Positions 12,364-25,406 of a DNA stretch of 64,000 nucleotides are shown here, piece after piece. Positions within the stretch are counted from its first letter, which is position 1; every line of letters begins with the position of its first letter. Origin of the DNA: Sphagnum magellanicum (taxonomy: Eukaryota > Streptophyta > Sphagnopsida > Sphagnales > Sphagnaceae); the NCBI GenBank assembly GCA_021904315.1, contig CM038907.1, positions 23,195,223 to 23,259,222 of the forward strand, in the 5' to 3' direction. The notes under the pieces were generated by a model, which worked only from the letters and a program-made list of their open reading frames with translations, searched no databases and was not told the origin of the DNA. Made by a program: the position numbers and the translations under genes.

Positions 12364-15035
12364 TCCTGCAAATATTCCTCTGAATCTTACATGATCTCCT
12401 GCGCCTGGTTACTACAAGGCAAGGTATGTTAAAGCTTTCCATTGTGTTTTGCAGATTTTGTTGAGGTTTGGGATTCATGAATGTATGAAATTTTGGCAAA
12501 TTTCTCCAAAAATTTAGCAAAACTAGTTGAGTTGAATTTACACTATTTTTTTTTTTAAATTCCAAAAAATTCTGTCAGAAAAACAAGAGTATATTTTTGG
12601 AGTGGGGCCCTTCTTAAAAAATACGCTTCCCCAAATAGAAGCTTTTACTAACAATACAATAATATTGAAATGATTCCTTTGGCTCACTGTATGCAATACA
12701 AGAGCATATTTTGGGCAAAGGATATAGGACAAACTTTGGTGTTATTGAGAAATAAATATCTTGGGTGCATTTTGCTTTATCTCATGTTACATAGTACAAT
12801 TTTTATATGCATAACTTTGATTGTCATCATTTTTGGCTTAGTCTTTTACAAGACCTTTGAGCACTTATTGTGATTTATATTAATTATGTGAATTAGTTGT
12901 GGTGCATCAAAAAGTTCTATTTTAATTTTAATTTTTTTTTGCTATGGGTCACTTTGATTGCCTCATCATAAAAAACATCATGAATGTTTTAAGGAAGAAA
13001 TGAATCGTTGCCTTGTACACACATGGGGATAGGTGAAAACAATATAATCAAATTAATTTACCGTATATTGAGCAATTCAAGCCTATGGTGTAAAATTTAA
13101 ATGACTTCAAAACCATAGGTGGTTGGTTATGAGTTAGGACAAAGAAAGAAAGGACATTTTTATTTTTTGATTCAATTGCTTTGCCAAAGTAACAAATTGG
13201 TCTAGTTTTCAACTTTATGTGAATGTGAGTGGCAAGAGCATAAAGCAAAGTTGTAAGGCAATAGAGGGATCTACATTTGAAAAAGCTAAGGATGGTATTT
13301 GTTTGTCGTTGCAAAATAGAATGAAAGACAATGAAGGAGAGAAAGCACATTCTCTTTACAAAGTAATGTTTCAATTTACAATTTTTAGGGCATATGTTTC
13401 TATTTGGGATAAGCAAACAATGGATTTAAAGTATTTTTCTATTTGTAAAAGTATGGACACACTTGGTGTTTAGGGTTTACAACTAACATCATTTTAACAT
13501 CAACAATGTGCAACAAATCACAATATTGCAATTTCATACATTGCAAGCTACCATCAATCTTTCAAACATATTTCAACATGTTCACACATGATATTAATTA
13601 GTATTTAACATTGAATAATCTTATTGGAGTTTGCAATCTAATCCACATCTACAAAAGCCATGTTTCCTTTTCCTTTTTGAAAAAAAGAAAGAAACAAGGA
13701 TAGACAAGGATGCATGCTAAACATTGGAGTTAATTTGTCATTTTTCAAAATTTTAATTAACATTGATGTTTGACCTTAAAATCTATTTCAAAGATTTAAT
13801 GTCACTTAACAATGGCTACCAAGATCATCTTAACATCAATGCCATGTCATATGTCACCTAAGATTTAATGTTAGTTAATATTTTAAGTGTGGACTATTAG
13901 TTAATTTTAACATTGTTAATACTACCCTACCATTGGACTTCACACCATGCATGGGGTCATACCATAACCCACACTTGTAACATGAGTTAGGAACATTAAT
14001 TTGATTGACAATCATCGAGTTGAAAAACATCTAGCAAGTTCAAATTTATAACTTGTAATCAAAACTTGCACAATTGTTAAGGATTAGAAGGAAATTCATA
14101 TGAGCATGTAATTGTAAATTGGTTGAGATGTCTTTGGCATAAACACATTTATTAATAAATAAATTCATTAAACAATGTATAAAGATTTTATAGTAACATT
14201 ATAAAATGGAAAAAAAATATTAATTTTATTTTTAATTTTATGATCTTGAACTTAGAACTTGATGATGGTGTGTTGCACAATATCTAGGCATGAATCCAAA
14301 GATTGCAACCAACATTGAACCCTTGGGACAAACCGTTTTGTACATGTAATTGATTTTGATAATAACCTATAGTTTTCATTTTTCAAAATCTTACAATAAA
14401 AAATCTTTTGGTTCAAATTTATTGAACATTTTCAAGATAAAAAAACCTTTGGTTTGGGTTATTTCAAAACCTCAAAGAACAAGCAAAGAATTCGTAGTTT
14501 CATAAAATATTAGTCAATTTTTTAAGGGGGGAGAATTGTAGTTATTTACCAAAACTAGTTTTTTGATTTCTTGAAAATTGTAGTTTTGAGATTAAATAAT
14601 CATCTTAAGAAGCGAGAGGGGTTTGCTACCAATTTTAATACCTACCCAACAATAGTCATCATGTCTCTTAATTAATGGGATCATACATTTCATGAAATAG
14701 ACATAAAATAGACCCTTTGTATATGAATTCCCAAAAACATTAAGGTTTTTTTTCCTTTGGATCTTCATGCATTGATACCATTCTAAAAAGCCATTAATTC
14801 CATTTTCCCACTAATTGGCAAACATCCTTATGCATGGTACTAGTTCTTCACATTGGGAAGACTCATTTTGGTATTTTTAATCATAATGATAATTTTTTCA
14901 ATTTACCTCTATTTCTTAATGATTATAAGACCTTTCCACCATGGGTTGAATTGGTTATTCACCATGTTCATGTCATTTGCATTTTTTGGTGAATGTAATC
15001 TTGAATCAAAACCCCCCAATTATTAAATTGTAGTG

Positions 15036-15038
<3 letters not shown>

Positions 15039-15082
<44 letters not shown>
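15039..15082. repeat. (TA)n microsatellite
   Basis: An uninterrupted AT dinucleotide run of about 44 bp in spacer DNA. The length of such a run is prone to assembly error. Confidence 0.9.
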
Positions 15083-15084
<2 letters not shown>

Positions 15085-18000
15085 CATCCTAATTTTAACA
15101 ACAAAACATCAAATTTCAAATGCATGTTATTTTTGGTTTTTCATGACTAAACAAATGGGGCAAAATATTTGAAATAAACTACAATGAGTTGACTTAAAGT
15201 TGAACTTTTTATCACATCAAATTGCATAAATGAAAACAAAAAAGGTAATTAATGCATTTTGACTGACATACTAACAAAAGGCTCACACAAATTTAAAAGA
15301 TTTGCCATAGTATGAACTTTGAAGAACACACCATTCCCCTCCCTAAAATATATTCTATTGTTAAACACTACACCCACATTAAAATGATAATTTTTGCAAT
15401 ACTCCCAAAATCATCTCTTGAAGTTAAGGTTTTTTTTGTTACCTCATGACTTTGTGAGTTCATAACTTTTACATTATTTAGACAAATGAACATGTAAATA
15501 GATTTTCACAAGCCTTTGGAAAAAACTAGATAATGTTATATCAATTTCCATAATCAAACTCTCCAAACTCCATATGAATCCCTCCTAATTCCAAAAGTGG
15601 GAATGCATTTAGGATTAATAGGAAGTTTTCCCTTGTGCACCTTCACATTTCCCCCTCACCAAATTGGAGTACATTTGAACTTGTCCATGCTTTGGCTTCA
15701 TTTTCAAATCATTTGAACCCTTATCTTGCCCTAGACTTGGTCGATGGCCCATGACTAAGGTCACAACAATTCAATAAACAAAACTACCATAGTACCTTCT
15801 CAAGTTTAGCACTCAGGGTGCTAAATAATTATTTTATTTTTCAAAATCCATTTTGGCAATAAAAAATGTTTTTTGAAATTTCATCAATAAATATAAACAA
15901 CTTCTTTGGCATGTTCTCTTAACTCAAAACCTCCAATATAATGAGACCTTTTACAACATGTTTTATTATTTCATTTTGCAAAAATGGGGAGACATAATGT
16001 TCCATCAAATTTAAGATAGAAAAATGTTGTTAAGTCTTGGATACATGTTCTACAATGGTGCATTGGCTTAAGGTATGAATCTCTTATGATTTTTCCATTT
16101 TTTCATTTTTCCTTCCTTTGTAATTTCCTTGAATTTTGACATTTTAAATGGTTAATTTAATTATTTTTAACTTGAAAAGGTACTATGGTTGTTATTTATT
16201 TGTAATTTTTTAATTACTTAAAACTCTAATGAACTCTAATTATGAAAAACATTGTTTTCTAGATTTATTCATAATATAGTTTTGAGCAATTCATATATAA
16301 ATATTTGTATGTAATTTGAAAATATTAAAAATATATAATTTCAATAGCTTTTTTAAAAAACTTGAAAAAATACAATAATATGTGTCTTTTCATCTCCATG
16401 TAGATGGTTAGGGGAAAATAATTTGGTAGTTTTTAGGTTTTTTTCATTTAATATTATGCAATTATTGTGGTAATTTCAAATATCAATTTTTTAGGCAATT
16501 CTAACGATTTGATGCATTATTGTAAATAAAAATTAGGGAGTAATTAACATCAATCATTTATAATATTATAAATGCAACTTGGAAAGTGCATGCAAGGCTA
16601 AAGTATGATTTGGTGGACCTATAAGAAACATTCCACTAAATTTTACTAAACCCATTGAAGTTTTCAAAAACGTAGGAAACATTCAAAGGAGGGATTTCAT
16701 TAGTTTTTGAAGGTGGATACATTAACCATGTTGTATAGACTTTAAATCTTCAATGAAAATATAGACTTTGAATTTAAAGGTTCATAAGCATTTCCTTTAC
16801 ACAAGGTTTCATGAAAGAACAAATGTTTATTTTCCTTAAATTGTTTAGTCAACATCACTTTTGAAATAAATTTTGGTTTTAAAAAAAGGGATGTGATTTC
16901 TAAGGTACTTTAAATGATATTATATTTAATTTTTAAATAGGTAATTAACTAAATAGCTATAATTTAGTTATGAATTTTCAAAATTTAGGAATGTGACTTT
17001 TGAAAGGGCCATAACAACAAGGAATATAAATTTGTAGCAATTCTCACCTTTTTATTTTAATGAAAACTAAATGTTACATACTTTGTCGTGCCATGACTAA
17101 ACATGAAAAAAAAAGTTATAATGATAAAAACATTTAATGAAAATTATTATTTGGCTTGTTTTACTATTTTTACCATTCTTTAATGTGTTCCTTATGGGCC
17201 CACCCAATTATACTTCCACCTTACGAATTTTATTTTTTATATATATTTGATTTGAAAGATATAAAATGTATGAATTTGATTTGATTGTTCATATAAGTCT
17301 TATATTTCTTGAAGATAAAAATGAAACATGGCATTTCACTAGACATTTGAAAAGAATCAAAGTGGAAATTGTTCTTCCATCACTAGGGTTTATGCGAGAC
17401 TTTTTCCTTCTCTTTTTTTTTTTTTTTTTTTTTTTCTTTTTTAATATAATTTTTGAAATTTATTTATTTATTTATTTCCAATGTTCCTTCTTTCTTTCAC
17501 ATTGCTCCATTCTTCCTCCCCTTATGGAACCCCCTTTTTGCTAGTTATATATTAGCCAAAAATATATAATAAAAACTAAAAATGTTATAATCGAATGTTT
17601 TATACATGCTTCATGTGGTTAACTAAATATACATAAGGATCTTTTTTTAATTACAATGGCTACATCACATAATTGACAAAAAAAACATTTATTTTGGTAG
17701 GCCCCTTTTTTCAACCATGTTTATATTCAAATACAGGTTATAATGTATAACAATGAATCAAATGTTATGTAATCTCCTATCATTTGTTGGAACATTGAAA
17801 ATTTTCCCCCAATGTAGTAAGACACATGGATAAATTGCAAGAATATGTATATACTATAAAATTGACCATGTGATTCATAAAACACACGAAACCTAATTGA
17901 AATGTAAACATTATTTGAATAAATTTATCTCAACAATTCATATCAAATTATGTTAGAAGTAAAAGTTATATAATTTTGTAATTTAACACAATTTTTAATG

Positions 18001-19191
18001 CATTGAATGTTGAATTGGAAGAAAGTTTTTTTTGGCTTGTGTTCACATGCGTGTTGAAAGAAATAACAACACTTTTGAATTGTTATGTGATTATATTGTG
18101 ATATTGTATTTAATTAAAATTCAATTCAATTCAATTCAATTTGAATCTTAACCTTCGAAATTTAGGGGTGTCCCTTTATCAAATTCATCTCTCATTTTTT
18201 GATAAAGTTAATAAATCATAAATGGGACATTAACTAACATCAAATTGTTTTTTTTCCATGCTAACCCATGAAAATCACATGCATGTTACTGTGATCATAA
18301 AAATAAAATATGTTTTATTCCTTTATTTTTTACGTATAAATAGTGAAAATAGGATGTAATGCAAATGACATCATAATATTTTCATGTTTTAAAAAAAATG
18401 TGAACTATATTTATTTATAAAATATTTAAATATATAATGATTTTTTAATTTCACCATGCCAAAACATGGCATTCATGATTAGTCTTATATGATTACAATG
18501 ACATCATGACTAAAAATAATGTAATGATGGGTTCGATTTGATTTCCGTAATAATTTTACCATTTTGGCATAAATTAAATTATTTTTCATAGGATTGAAAA
18601 CAATGTGTTTAATATTATATATAACCACCCAAAATTTTCAGAATTAAAAAACCAAGTGCCAAAGTTAAGATTTAAAGTTTAAATAATTATTCGGCAATAT
18701 ATTCCGTTGTTGAGGGCACTATGAAATGCATTACCCATTATTAAATACTTGTTTAAATTGGTTTAAAATTAGTAAAAATCCCCTTATCAAGGGTCCTTAT
18801 GTGCCTTACAAACCCCCAAATAAGGGCCTTATGATTATAATGTCCCTTACATGTAATGCTCAAGAATTTAGCAATTGTTTTTTTTTACTAAGCCTATTAG
18901 AGATTATTATTATTCTTTTTAGCTTGGGCATGGCTACTTGTAATTAGTAGACTTGCACTTTCAACACCAAGGATTTTTTAAATTCTTCAACTAATTAAAA
19001 AATAAAAAATAAAATAAACAATTCAACTTGAAGTCCCTAATAACAACAAGCGATTTTTTTGGGGGAAAAAATTGCATTATGATAACAACAAAAGATTATC
19101 AAAAAATTTGGAAATTTTATTTAGTGTAAATTCGGAAAAAATTGCTAAAAATTTATGGAGAAATCACCCAACGTCTGCCAGCATAAGCACA

Positions 19192-19222
19192 AAACCCTAA
19201 ACCTTGGATTCCTAAACCCTAG
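19192..19222 (+). promoter_or_regulatory. Telo-box pair upstream of UTP15
   Basis: AAACCCTAA at 19192-19200 and AAACCCTAG at 19214-19222 lie about 200 bp before the UTP15 start codon. Telo-boxes are known in plant promoters of ribosomal-protein and ribosome-biogenesis genes, usually just around the transcription start. A further AAACCCTAAACCCT occurs in intron 1 (19789-19802). The role here is inferred from position and gene function. Confidence 0.6.
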
Positions 19223-19415
19223 AAGTTCCTCCTTACTCTTCTGATCATCACACACGAGAGCGTTTCTGAGTCTCGTCTTTGTATTGTTCCTTTGCTGCAA
19301 ATTTTGACCAAGAATGGGAATGCATTGGCTAAGCCAGCCACGCTTAAATTGATACTCTTGTCTTCTCGGGAAGAGAGTTTTTCCTATAGAGTTGCGAGAG
19401 AGAGAGAGAGAGGTC

Positions 19416-22400
19416 ATGGATCCTGAGAGCGGGACCACGAATTACGTGCCAGTGAGAGCCAAAGCGTACCCAGCTTCCAAAAATGCTCTATCCGTGGATG
19501 CCAAGTTTTGGCGCTCCTTTCGCAACAAAAGTGCGCCCCAGCAAATTTCAGCCGTGACCTGTATTCAGTTCTCCCCTGCTGAGCCGCATGACTTTGCAGT
19601 CACCTCTTCCACTCGGGTATGTTAGGTCCGGTTGCTAGGTTGCGTTTCTTCTAGCTTATCTCGTGATGGGTTTCGAGGCAATAAGCAAAGTCTGACTTGT
19701 GCTGCTGTTGGCATCATTTCCTTGCTATTGAATTGTTCTCCTTCTCAGTTTCGCATTTTTCTGGGGTTAAATCCATGAGGGAGGGTCTAAACCCTAAACC
19801 CTCAATGCTTGGGGTTCCTTCAATTTTCGTAGAATGTGTTGTCTTAGTGAGATGCTGCAGGTCTGAATCTTGGACGTGTAGGTTGTAGAGTGCTTTGGTT
19901 CATGACATCGGATTGCATTGTTTATGTGTTTACAGGTTGTGGTCTATGATGCGGTAACTTGTGAACCCAAGAAGAATATATTGCGCTTCACGGATGTGGT
20001 ATGTTGCACCCACCAAATCTTCTACTGCTCATATAGAGAGGAGAATAGCAGATATGAAACATTTTAGATGATTATTTGGAATGGAGGTATTGCCCACCAG
20101 ATGATGCTGCATGGTATAGAGAGAGTGCGGCTCTGCCCATACATTGATGGTTTCTCAGCTCCTATGTTGATTGCAGGCGTACTCAGGAAGCTTCCGATCA
20201 GATGGACAGCTGCTTGCAGCTGGTGGTGAGACTGGTATTGTACAGGTAAGGCAATAGATATATATGATGAGTACTATGCATAATTTAGGCATATTGTTGG
20301 GAATTTCGTACCACCCATGTTCAAACATTTTCTGACAGTTGAGAATGAAGAAGCAAAGCATATTGCATAATGGGTAACAACCTGAGTAATGAGAAGTAAA
20401 GATACTTTGAAAAGGCTTGAAATGTGCACTAGATATGTTCTGTGATTCAGTGTGAAAGCTGATGAGGGCTGTGGAAGGGTTTGTAGGTGTTTGATGTTGG
20501 TAGTCGCAAAGTACTTCGGCAGCTTAAGGGCCATACTGGGTGTGTCCTCCTTTCCTTCCCTCTTCCTTGGTAGCCTGTTTTTGGTTGTATCAATCTATGT
20601 CCCTCTTCTTCACAAGAAAAAGGTATAAGCAAGTGTGATTAAGCTAATATCTCTTCTCTTTTTTCATCTTCCATGCCTTAATGATGGGTTCTGCCTAACT
20701 TTCACTGTTAACTACTACAATTTTAATTATTTAACATTCTTGAGGTGTTATGATTTTGGTGAGATTCAGGAGAAGCCAGAACTGGTTGTGTACTGTGGAA
20801 TTTATTGACTAGTGGGTGGTGGTGTCTTGGGTCAACCATTCAGGGCAGTTCACTGGGTTAGATACTCCCCTCAAGATAAGCTACACATTGCATCAGCAGG
20901 TGATGACCGTACAGTTCGATGGTGGGATGTGGCAACTCAGGTACTAGGGTGCACTACCTACAACCAGGACCTTTTTATAGGGGGGGCATTGTCTCTGGTC
21001 ATCTTCTTTTGCCTATGGCAGTTCCAGCTTGAAATAGCATGAAGATGTGATATGGTCACTGTGTAGTAATCTTGCCATGTTGAAGCCCTTGACATCAGAT
21101 ATGGTTATCTGATTAGTATTAGGAAGTGCGTATTTTGAATTAGTGGGATCTCGTTCTTTAATGATAATTCAAATCACATGAAATTATGATGGCATCCTCT
21201 TGGATGGTCCAGTAAGGTCTCCCCTCACTATCTTGGGATCAGCAGCTTGACTGTATGAAATACATCAGAGCCCACGCTGCAAGGCATGACATTACATGCA
21301 TGGTGCTGCAGGCACCTTTGCTAACCCTGGAGGGACATACTGATTATGTTCGCTGTGGTGCCACAAGTCCTGCCAGTGGTGATCTTTGGTACAAGTTCTT
21401 TCTCTTAGTCCTTGTCAGAACATAAAAAGCATTTTGTTGGCCCTTGTTGGCAATCATCTGACACAAAATCCTTATCGAACAATCTCCATATACACATACT
21501 ATATACTGTGTGATGTTGCTGTGTTGATGACCAACATGAAAGCATACTAATTTGGCTTTGAACAGTCTAGCTCATCCTGATGCTTGATTGCTGGGTTGAG
21601 GCCACAGGGCCACAGGTGCATATGATCACACTGTACGACTCTGGGACTTCCGCACATCCAGAAGTGTCTTGAAATTTGAGGTTTTGAATCTTACCCCTCT
21701 TTGAATGAAATGTCAATGGGGAGTGCAGATGACACATCTGTAGACACTCTTCAGGTTTAAAGTCTGTTTTCACTCCTGTGATGCCACATTGTGGGATGGC
21801 TGCTGCCTATGTATGAGTAGTAGTTTCAGGTGAACATTGACAAGGGTCAAAATATTTTGAGAGTTGCAGTCTATAGAAGAAAGCTTATCATTGTTTTTGG
21901 ATAACTGGGTGCAGCACGGCAAACCACTGGAGGATGTGCTATTTTTTCCGTCTGGAGGACTTTTGGCTTCTGCAGGTGCTTGTTCTCTTTTCCAATGTTT
22001 CCTTGTCTATTTTCACCCATCCTCCAGGGTTGGGTGCACATATAAGGGATTATCTTTTTTTGATGAGCAAGGTTTTGGACAATGATTTGAAACCAGCATA
22101 CCTTGTTTGTATTGGCTGTAAACTGTGCAACAAAACTTATCATTCTGCAACTTCAAAAGTGTGAAGCTAAACACATTCAGCACATTTGATTTGGACATTG
22201 TAAGGTCGGATTCCAGTTGTAGTCAATTTGCTGGTTTCATGGGTTAAGTTCTATTCCAGTTCATTTGGAAGCTCCAAGATATCTGACATGTTTATGCTTG
22301 CAGGAGGGCAAGAAGTCAAGATATGGGATATTGTAGGTGGAGGGAGGCAGTTGCATGTGCTGAGCAGTCATCAGAAAACTGTTACCACATTGTGCATGGC

Positions 22401-24370
22401 TCCTCCCAGCAATTCTAGAGCTGCTTTGGATCAAGATGCTCCACGTCTCCTGACTGCTTCTTTGGACGGCCATGTCAAAGTTTTTGAACTCAGCCAGTTC
22501 AAGGTCTGCAATGATCTATTGGATCTGTTCAGCTGCATGCTTGTGGTTCATAATGGACATTATGGCATGCTGGTGGCACTTACCCACAGCAAGATTTGGC
22601 GAGTTAAGTTCTAAATGTGGGTCATAGTTTGCAGGTGACACATGCAGCCAAGTATCCTGCACCAATATTGAGCATGGGTGTGTCTCCAGATTGCACAACC
22701 TTGGCTGTGGGCACATCATCAGGCCTACTCTCTATCCGTCAACGAAAGAAACCTGACAAGCTTGATGCAGGCACAGCAACTGCATTGGGTGTTGCAAGGC
22801 CAAGAAGACCCAGAAAATTGCATCCAAACAACTATCGCTACTTTTTACGTGGTGCAGCAGAATCTGCTGTGGTCTGTCACTTGCTCAATTATACAGTTCC
22901 TGTCTTTGATGTTACAATTATGTCACAGCCTCCTTTCATGTTGTTATTTTGTTCCTTCTCTTCACTCAGCAAAATGGACTACAAGATGCGAAGGTTACTT
23001 TATTAAGCATGATGTGCCAATAATGATTATGGTTGATGCTAATACTCCTTGCTTCTGTTCCTTTGGCTCAACAAGATACTGATTTCAGTCCACATCAAAA
23101 GTTTGAGTAATATCTGACATGCTGTGGATTAAAATGCTGGGTGCCACTGGAGGGGACAGGAAGGTGACTATGTTTTGGCTCGGCCCAAAAAAGTGAATCT
23201 GGGGCAGCATGACCAATTTCTCAGATCCTTTCAGTATAGAGAAGCACTATCTTCAGCTTTGAGCACTTCGGATCCCACGGTCTGTATTGTGATTCCAAAT
23301 GAAGAAGAATGCTTTCTCCTAGGGATGATATATCACAAGGGGATAGGTGCCTTGGACAGCTTTCTGCTATGCAGATGAGGGATGTTAATAGTTGGGTTGT
23401 TATCTTGATGTGAGCTTCCAATGCATGCCAGAGGAAGTGGAAGAAACAAAGGAACCACCAGTAGACTTTCTGGATGTTGCAGAAATCTTCATTTGGTTGA
23501 GAAATCTCTTTGGCAATGGCTGATTCTATGTATCTAATGCAGTGGAGTGATATTTGAGTAAATCATTCCAATCCATGTGTCATGTTGCAGGTGGTAGTAG
23601 CAGTAATAGAGGAGTTAGTTGCCCGTGGTGGTCTTGTTGCTGCGCTTTCCAGACGTGATGTCTCCTCTCTTGAACCTCTTCTTGCTTTCATTTGCAAGTA
23701 AGTTCCCTGCCATTTAAATGCTGCACCATTGCACAAAGGGTATTGCTGTCATATATTCTGGATTGTGTATGCTTTCTATTTGTAAATGGCTGTTGATAAC
23801 CTGATCAACAGTCATTATGAAGTGCCAATTATCAGGTATTTGGGTCTTCAGGCCAATTCTTTCTCAGCATATTCATAGCAATAGTGCTGACAAACACTGT
23901 GGGAAGTTGTCAATTATGTCTGTGCTCAAGCTGATTTTGCTTTCTTTCACCCCCCCAGCCTCACACTAGAAGGTGGGCATGAGCAGGTATGTGGTAATGC
24001 CGAAGCAGGCAAGGCTGTTGGTCCCTATTGCACATCAAGTGCTTGATATGTATGCTGGCATCCTTGGGTCATCATCATCAATCTGGCATCTGGTCTGTTC
24101 TCTTTCACTTAACATCTTCCTTCACAATAACAGCTTTGTATAGTTTTTATGACCAGTTTTGTACTCCCATTACTTATTGGAGACTGGAATTTCGTGGGTT
24201 CTCACAACTTCAGGTAATGGACTGATTGTGAGATGAGGTGGGGTGTTTGGATGGAACTGTAGGTGACAGTACTGAGGGAGCGGGTTGCATTAGAAGTAAA
24301 ACTCCAGCAATCACTACAGTCACTACAGGGCTTAATGCAACCACTGATTCAGGCTTCTGTGCAGTCTTAA
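19416..24370 (+). CDS. UTP15: U3 snoRNP-associated WD40 protein UTP15 (SSU processome, t-UTP/UtpA)
   Basis: A nucleolar scaffold subunit needed for pre-18S rRNA processing and, in other species, for rDNA transcription. Fourteen exons close in phase to 522 residues, close to human and Arabidopsis lengths (about 520-530): 19416-19616, 19936-19998, 20177-20245, 20487-20539, 20844-20940, 21312-21388, 21608-21680, 21915-21975, 22304-22503, 22635-22868, 23160-23279, 23591-23697, 23987-24092 and 24263-24370. The N-terminus has the family's VSVDAKFWRSF-like segment (here LSVDAKFWRSFRNK). WD40 blades run from about residue 45 to 345, including SAGDDRTVRWWDVATQ and TGAYDHTVRLWDFRTS. The UTP15 C-terminal domain follows, with RPKKVNLGQHDQFLRSFQYR, VVAVIEELVARGGL and a final helical stretch. 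The start is the only ATG in frame in exon 1. The exon 10 donor (GTGGTC) is weak, but the phase and family alignment support it. Convergent with the CEP290-type gene. Confidence 0.96.
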
Positions 24371-25406
24371 GCTCAGTATGACAGGAGAGTAGTTCTGTAG
24401 AGTGTGATCATGATTTATTGTGCGGCACTTTCAGTTTTGACACAGTATCTCCAAGAATTTAGGGAAGAGTAGAATACCTGAATCAGGTAATACAAAGCTC
24501 CAGGTGCGGCTGGCTGGCATGTGTTCCATCTTGAGATATCAATCCATTGAGTGGGTTCAGTAAAGGAGACCCATCTGGATCCTACAGGATTGGCACTGTG
24601 AGGTCTTTGCCAAATCAATGAGTCTCTTCACCTGTAAGTTTATTGCATCGTTGTTGGAGGGCGGAAACATACTAAATGGTTATCAAGCGAATTACATGGT
24701 CATGCTAATCTTCACCATTTGGATGTGGAAGAAACCCTAATTTTCAATCCACTAGATTGATACAGTGACCACCATTATAGCTGTGGTTTGATCCCACGAC
24801 TGATTGCAAGGTGACTAGGAGTGCTGGTGACTCAGCTTGGATGTTATCAGCAGACACTGTTACCATGATTGACTTGTGGGATCAAGACCAACCTACAATG
24901 TGGTCAGGAGCCCCAGGACCATCACAGACATTGACTACACTACTTAATGCAAAACCTCAGAAGTAAATGCTACTCAAATTCTGAAATTCAGAAGGATAAT
25001 AGGATTTGCATTGCAGTTTTTTGAAGTTTAGTGGTGACCTTTTAAGTCCTGCAATGCTTACCATTTTCAAAGTGATTTAGGTGATTCCTTCAGAGTGATA
25101 AGAATACAGAGTCTGCATTGGACTAAAGCTGTGAATTACTCACCTAATATTTGATGACATTGATTATATGGCCTCCCATGAGATGGAATTCCATTTCCTT
25201 TTTCCTGTTGCAATGAGCCCTGAGGAAGGAAAAATCTCAATGTGAATCTTGTGACCCCAATGGCAAACGAGTCATCTTCTCCTTGGCACATGAATTGCTT
25301 TATCATGGAGTGGACACATTTGGATATCTGTTTGCACAACTTTTTAGTGTTACATGAGTGAGATTTGTCACTGGTGCTTAATGTCTTTGTGATCATGAGG
25401 CTGTTC
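24371..25406. other. Intergenic region between convergent genes
   Basis: About 1 kb separates the stop codons of UTP15 (+) and the CEP290-type gene (-). It should hold both 3' untranslated regions and their polyadenylation sites. Short open frames on both strands have no recognisable similarity. Confidence 0.6.

Larger units (their letters stand above)
11822..19190. other. AT-rich intergenic spacer between bZIP and UTP15
   Basis: No gene was recognised over about 7.4 kb. 11822 to about 12450 is probably the 3' untranslated and flanking region of the bZIP gene; it has an ATC microsatellite near 12342-12363. The rest is strongly A/T-rich, with a long TA run at 15039-15082, a poly-T run near 17411-17438 and a TTCAA pentamer array near 18121-18142. 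An 84-codon open frame at 13219-13473 (+) has no similarity I can name and average spacer composition, so it is not called a gene. Confidence 0.6.

Noticed and set aside
17266-17544. 92-codon frame with a long Phe run
   Set aside because: It reads through a poly-T run near 17411-17438; a homopolymer artefact rather than a membrane protein.
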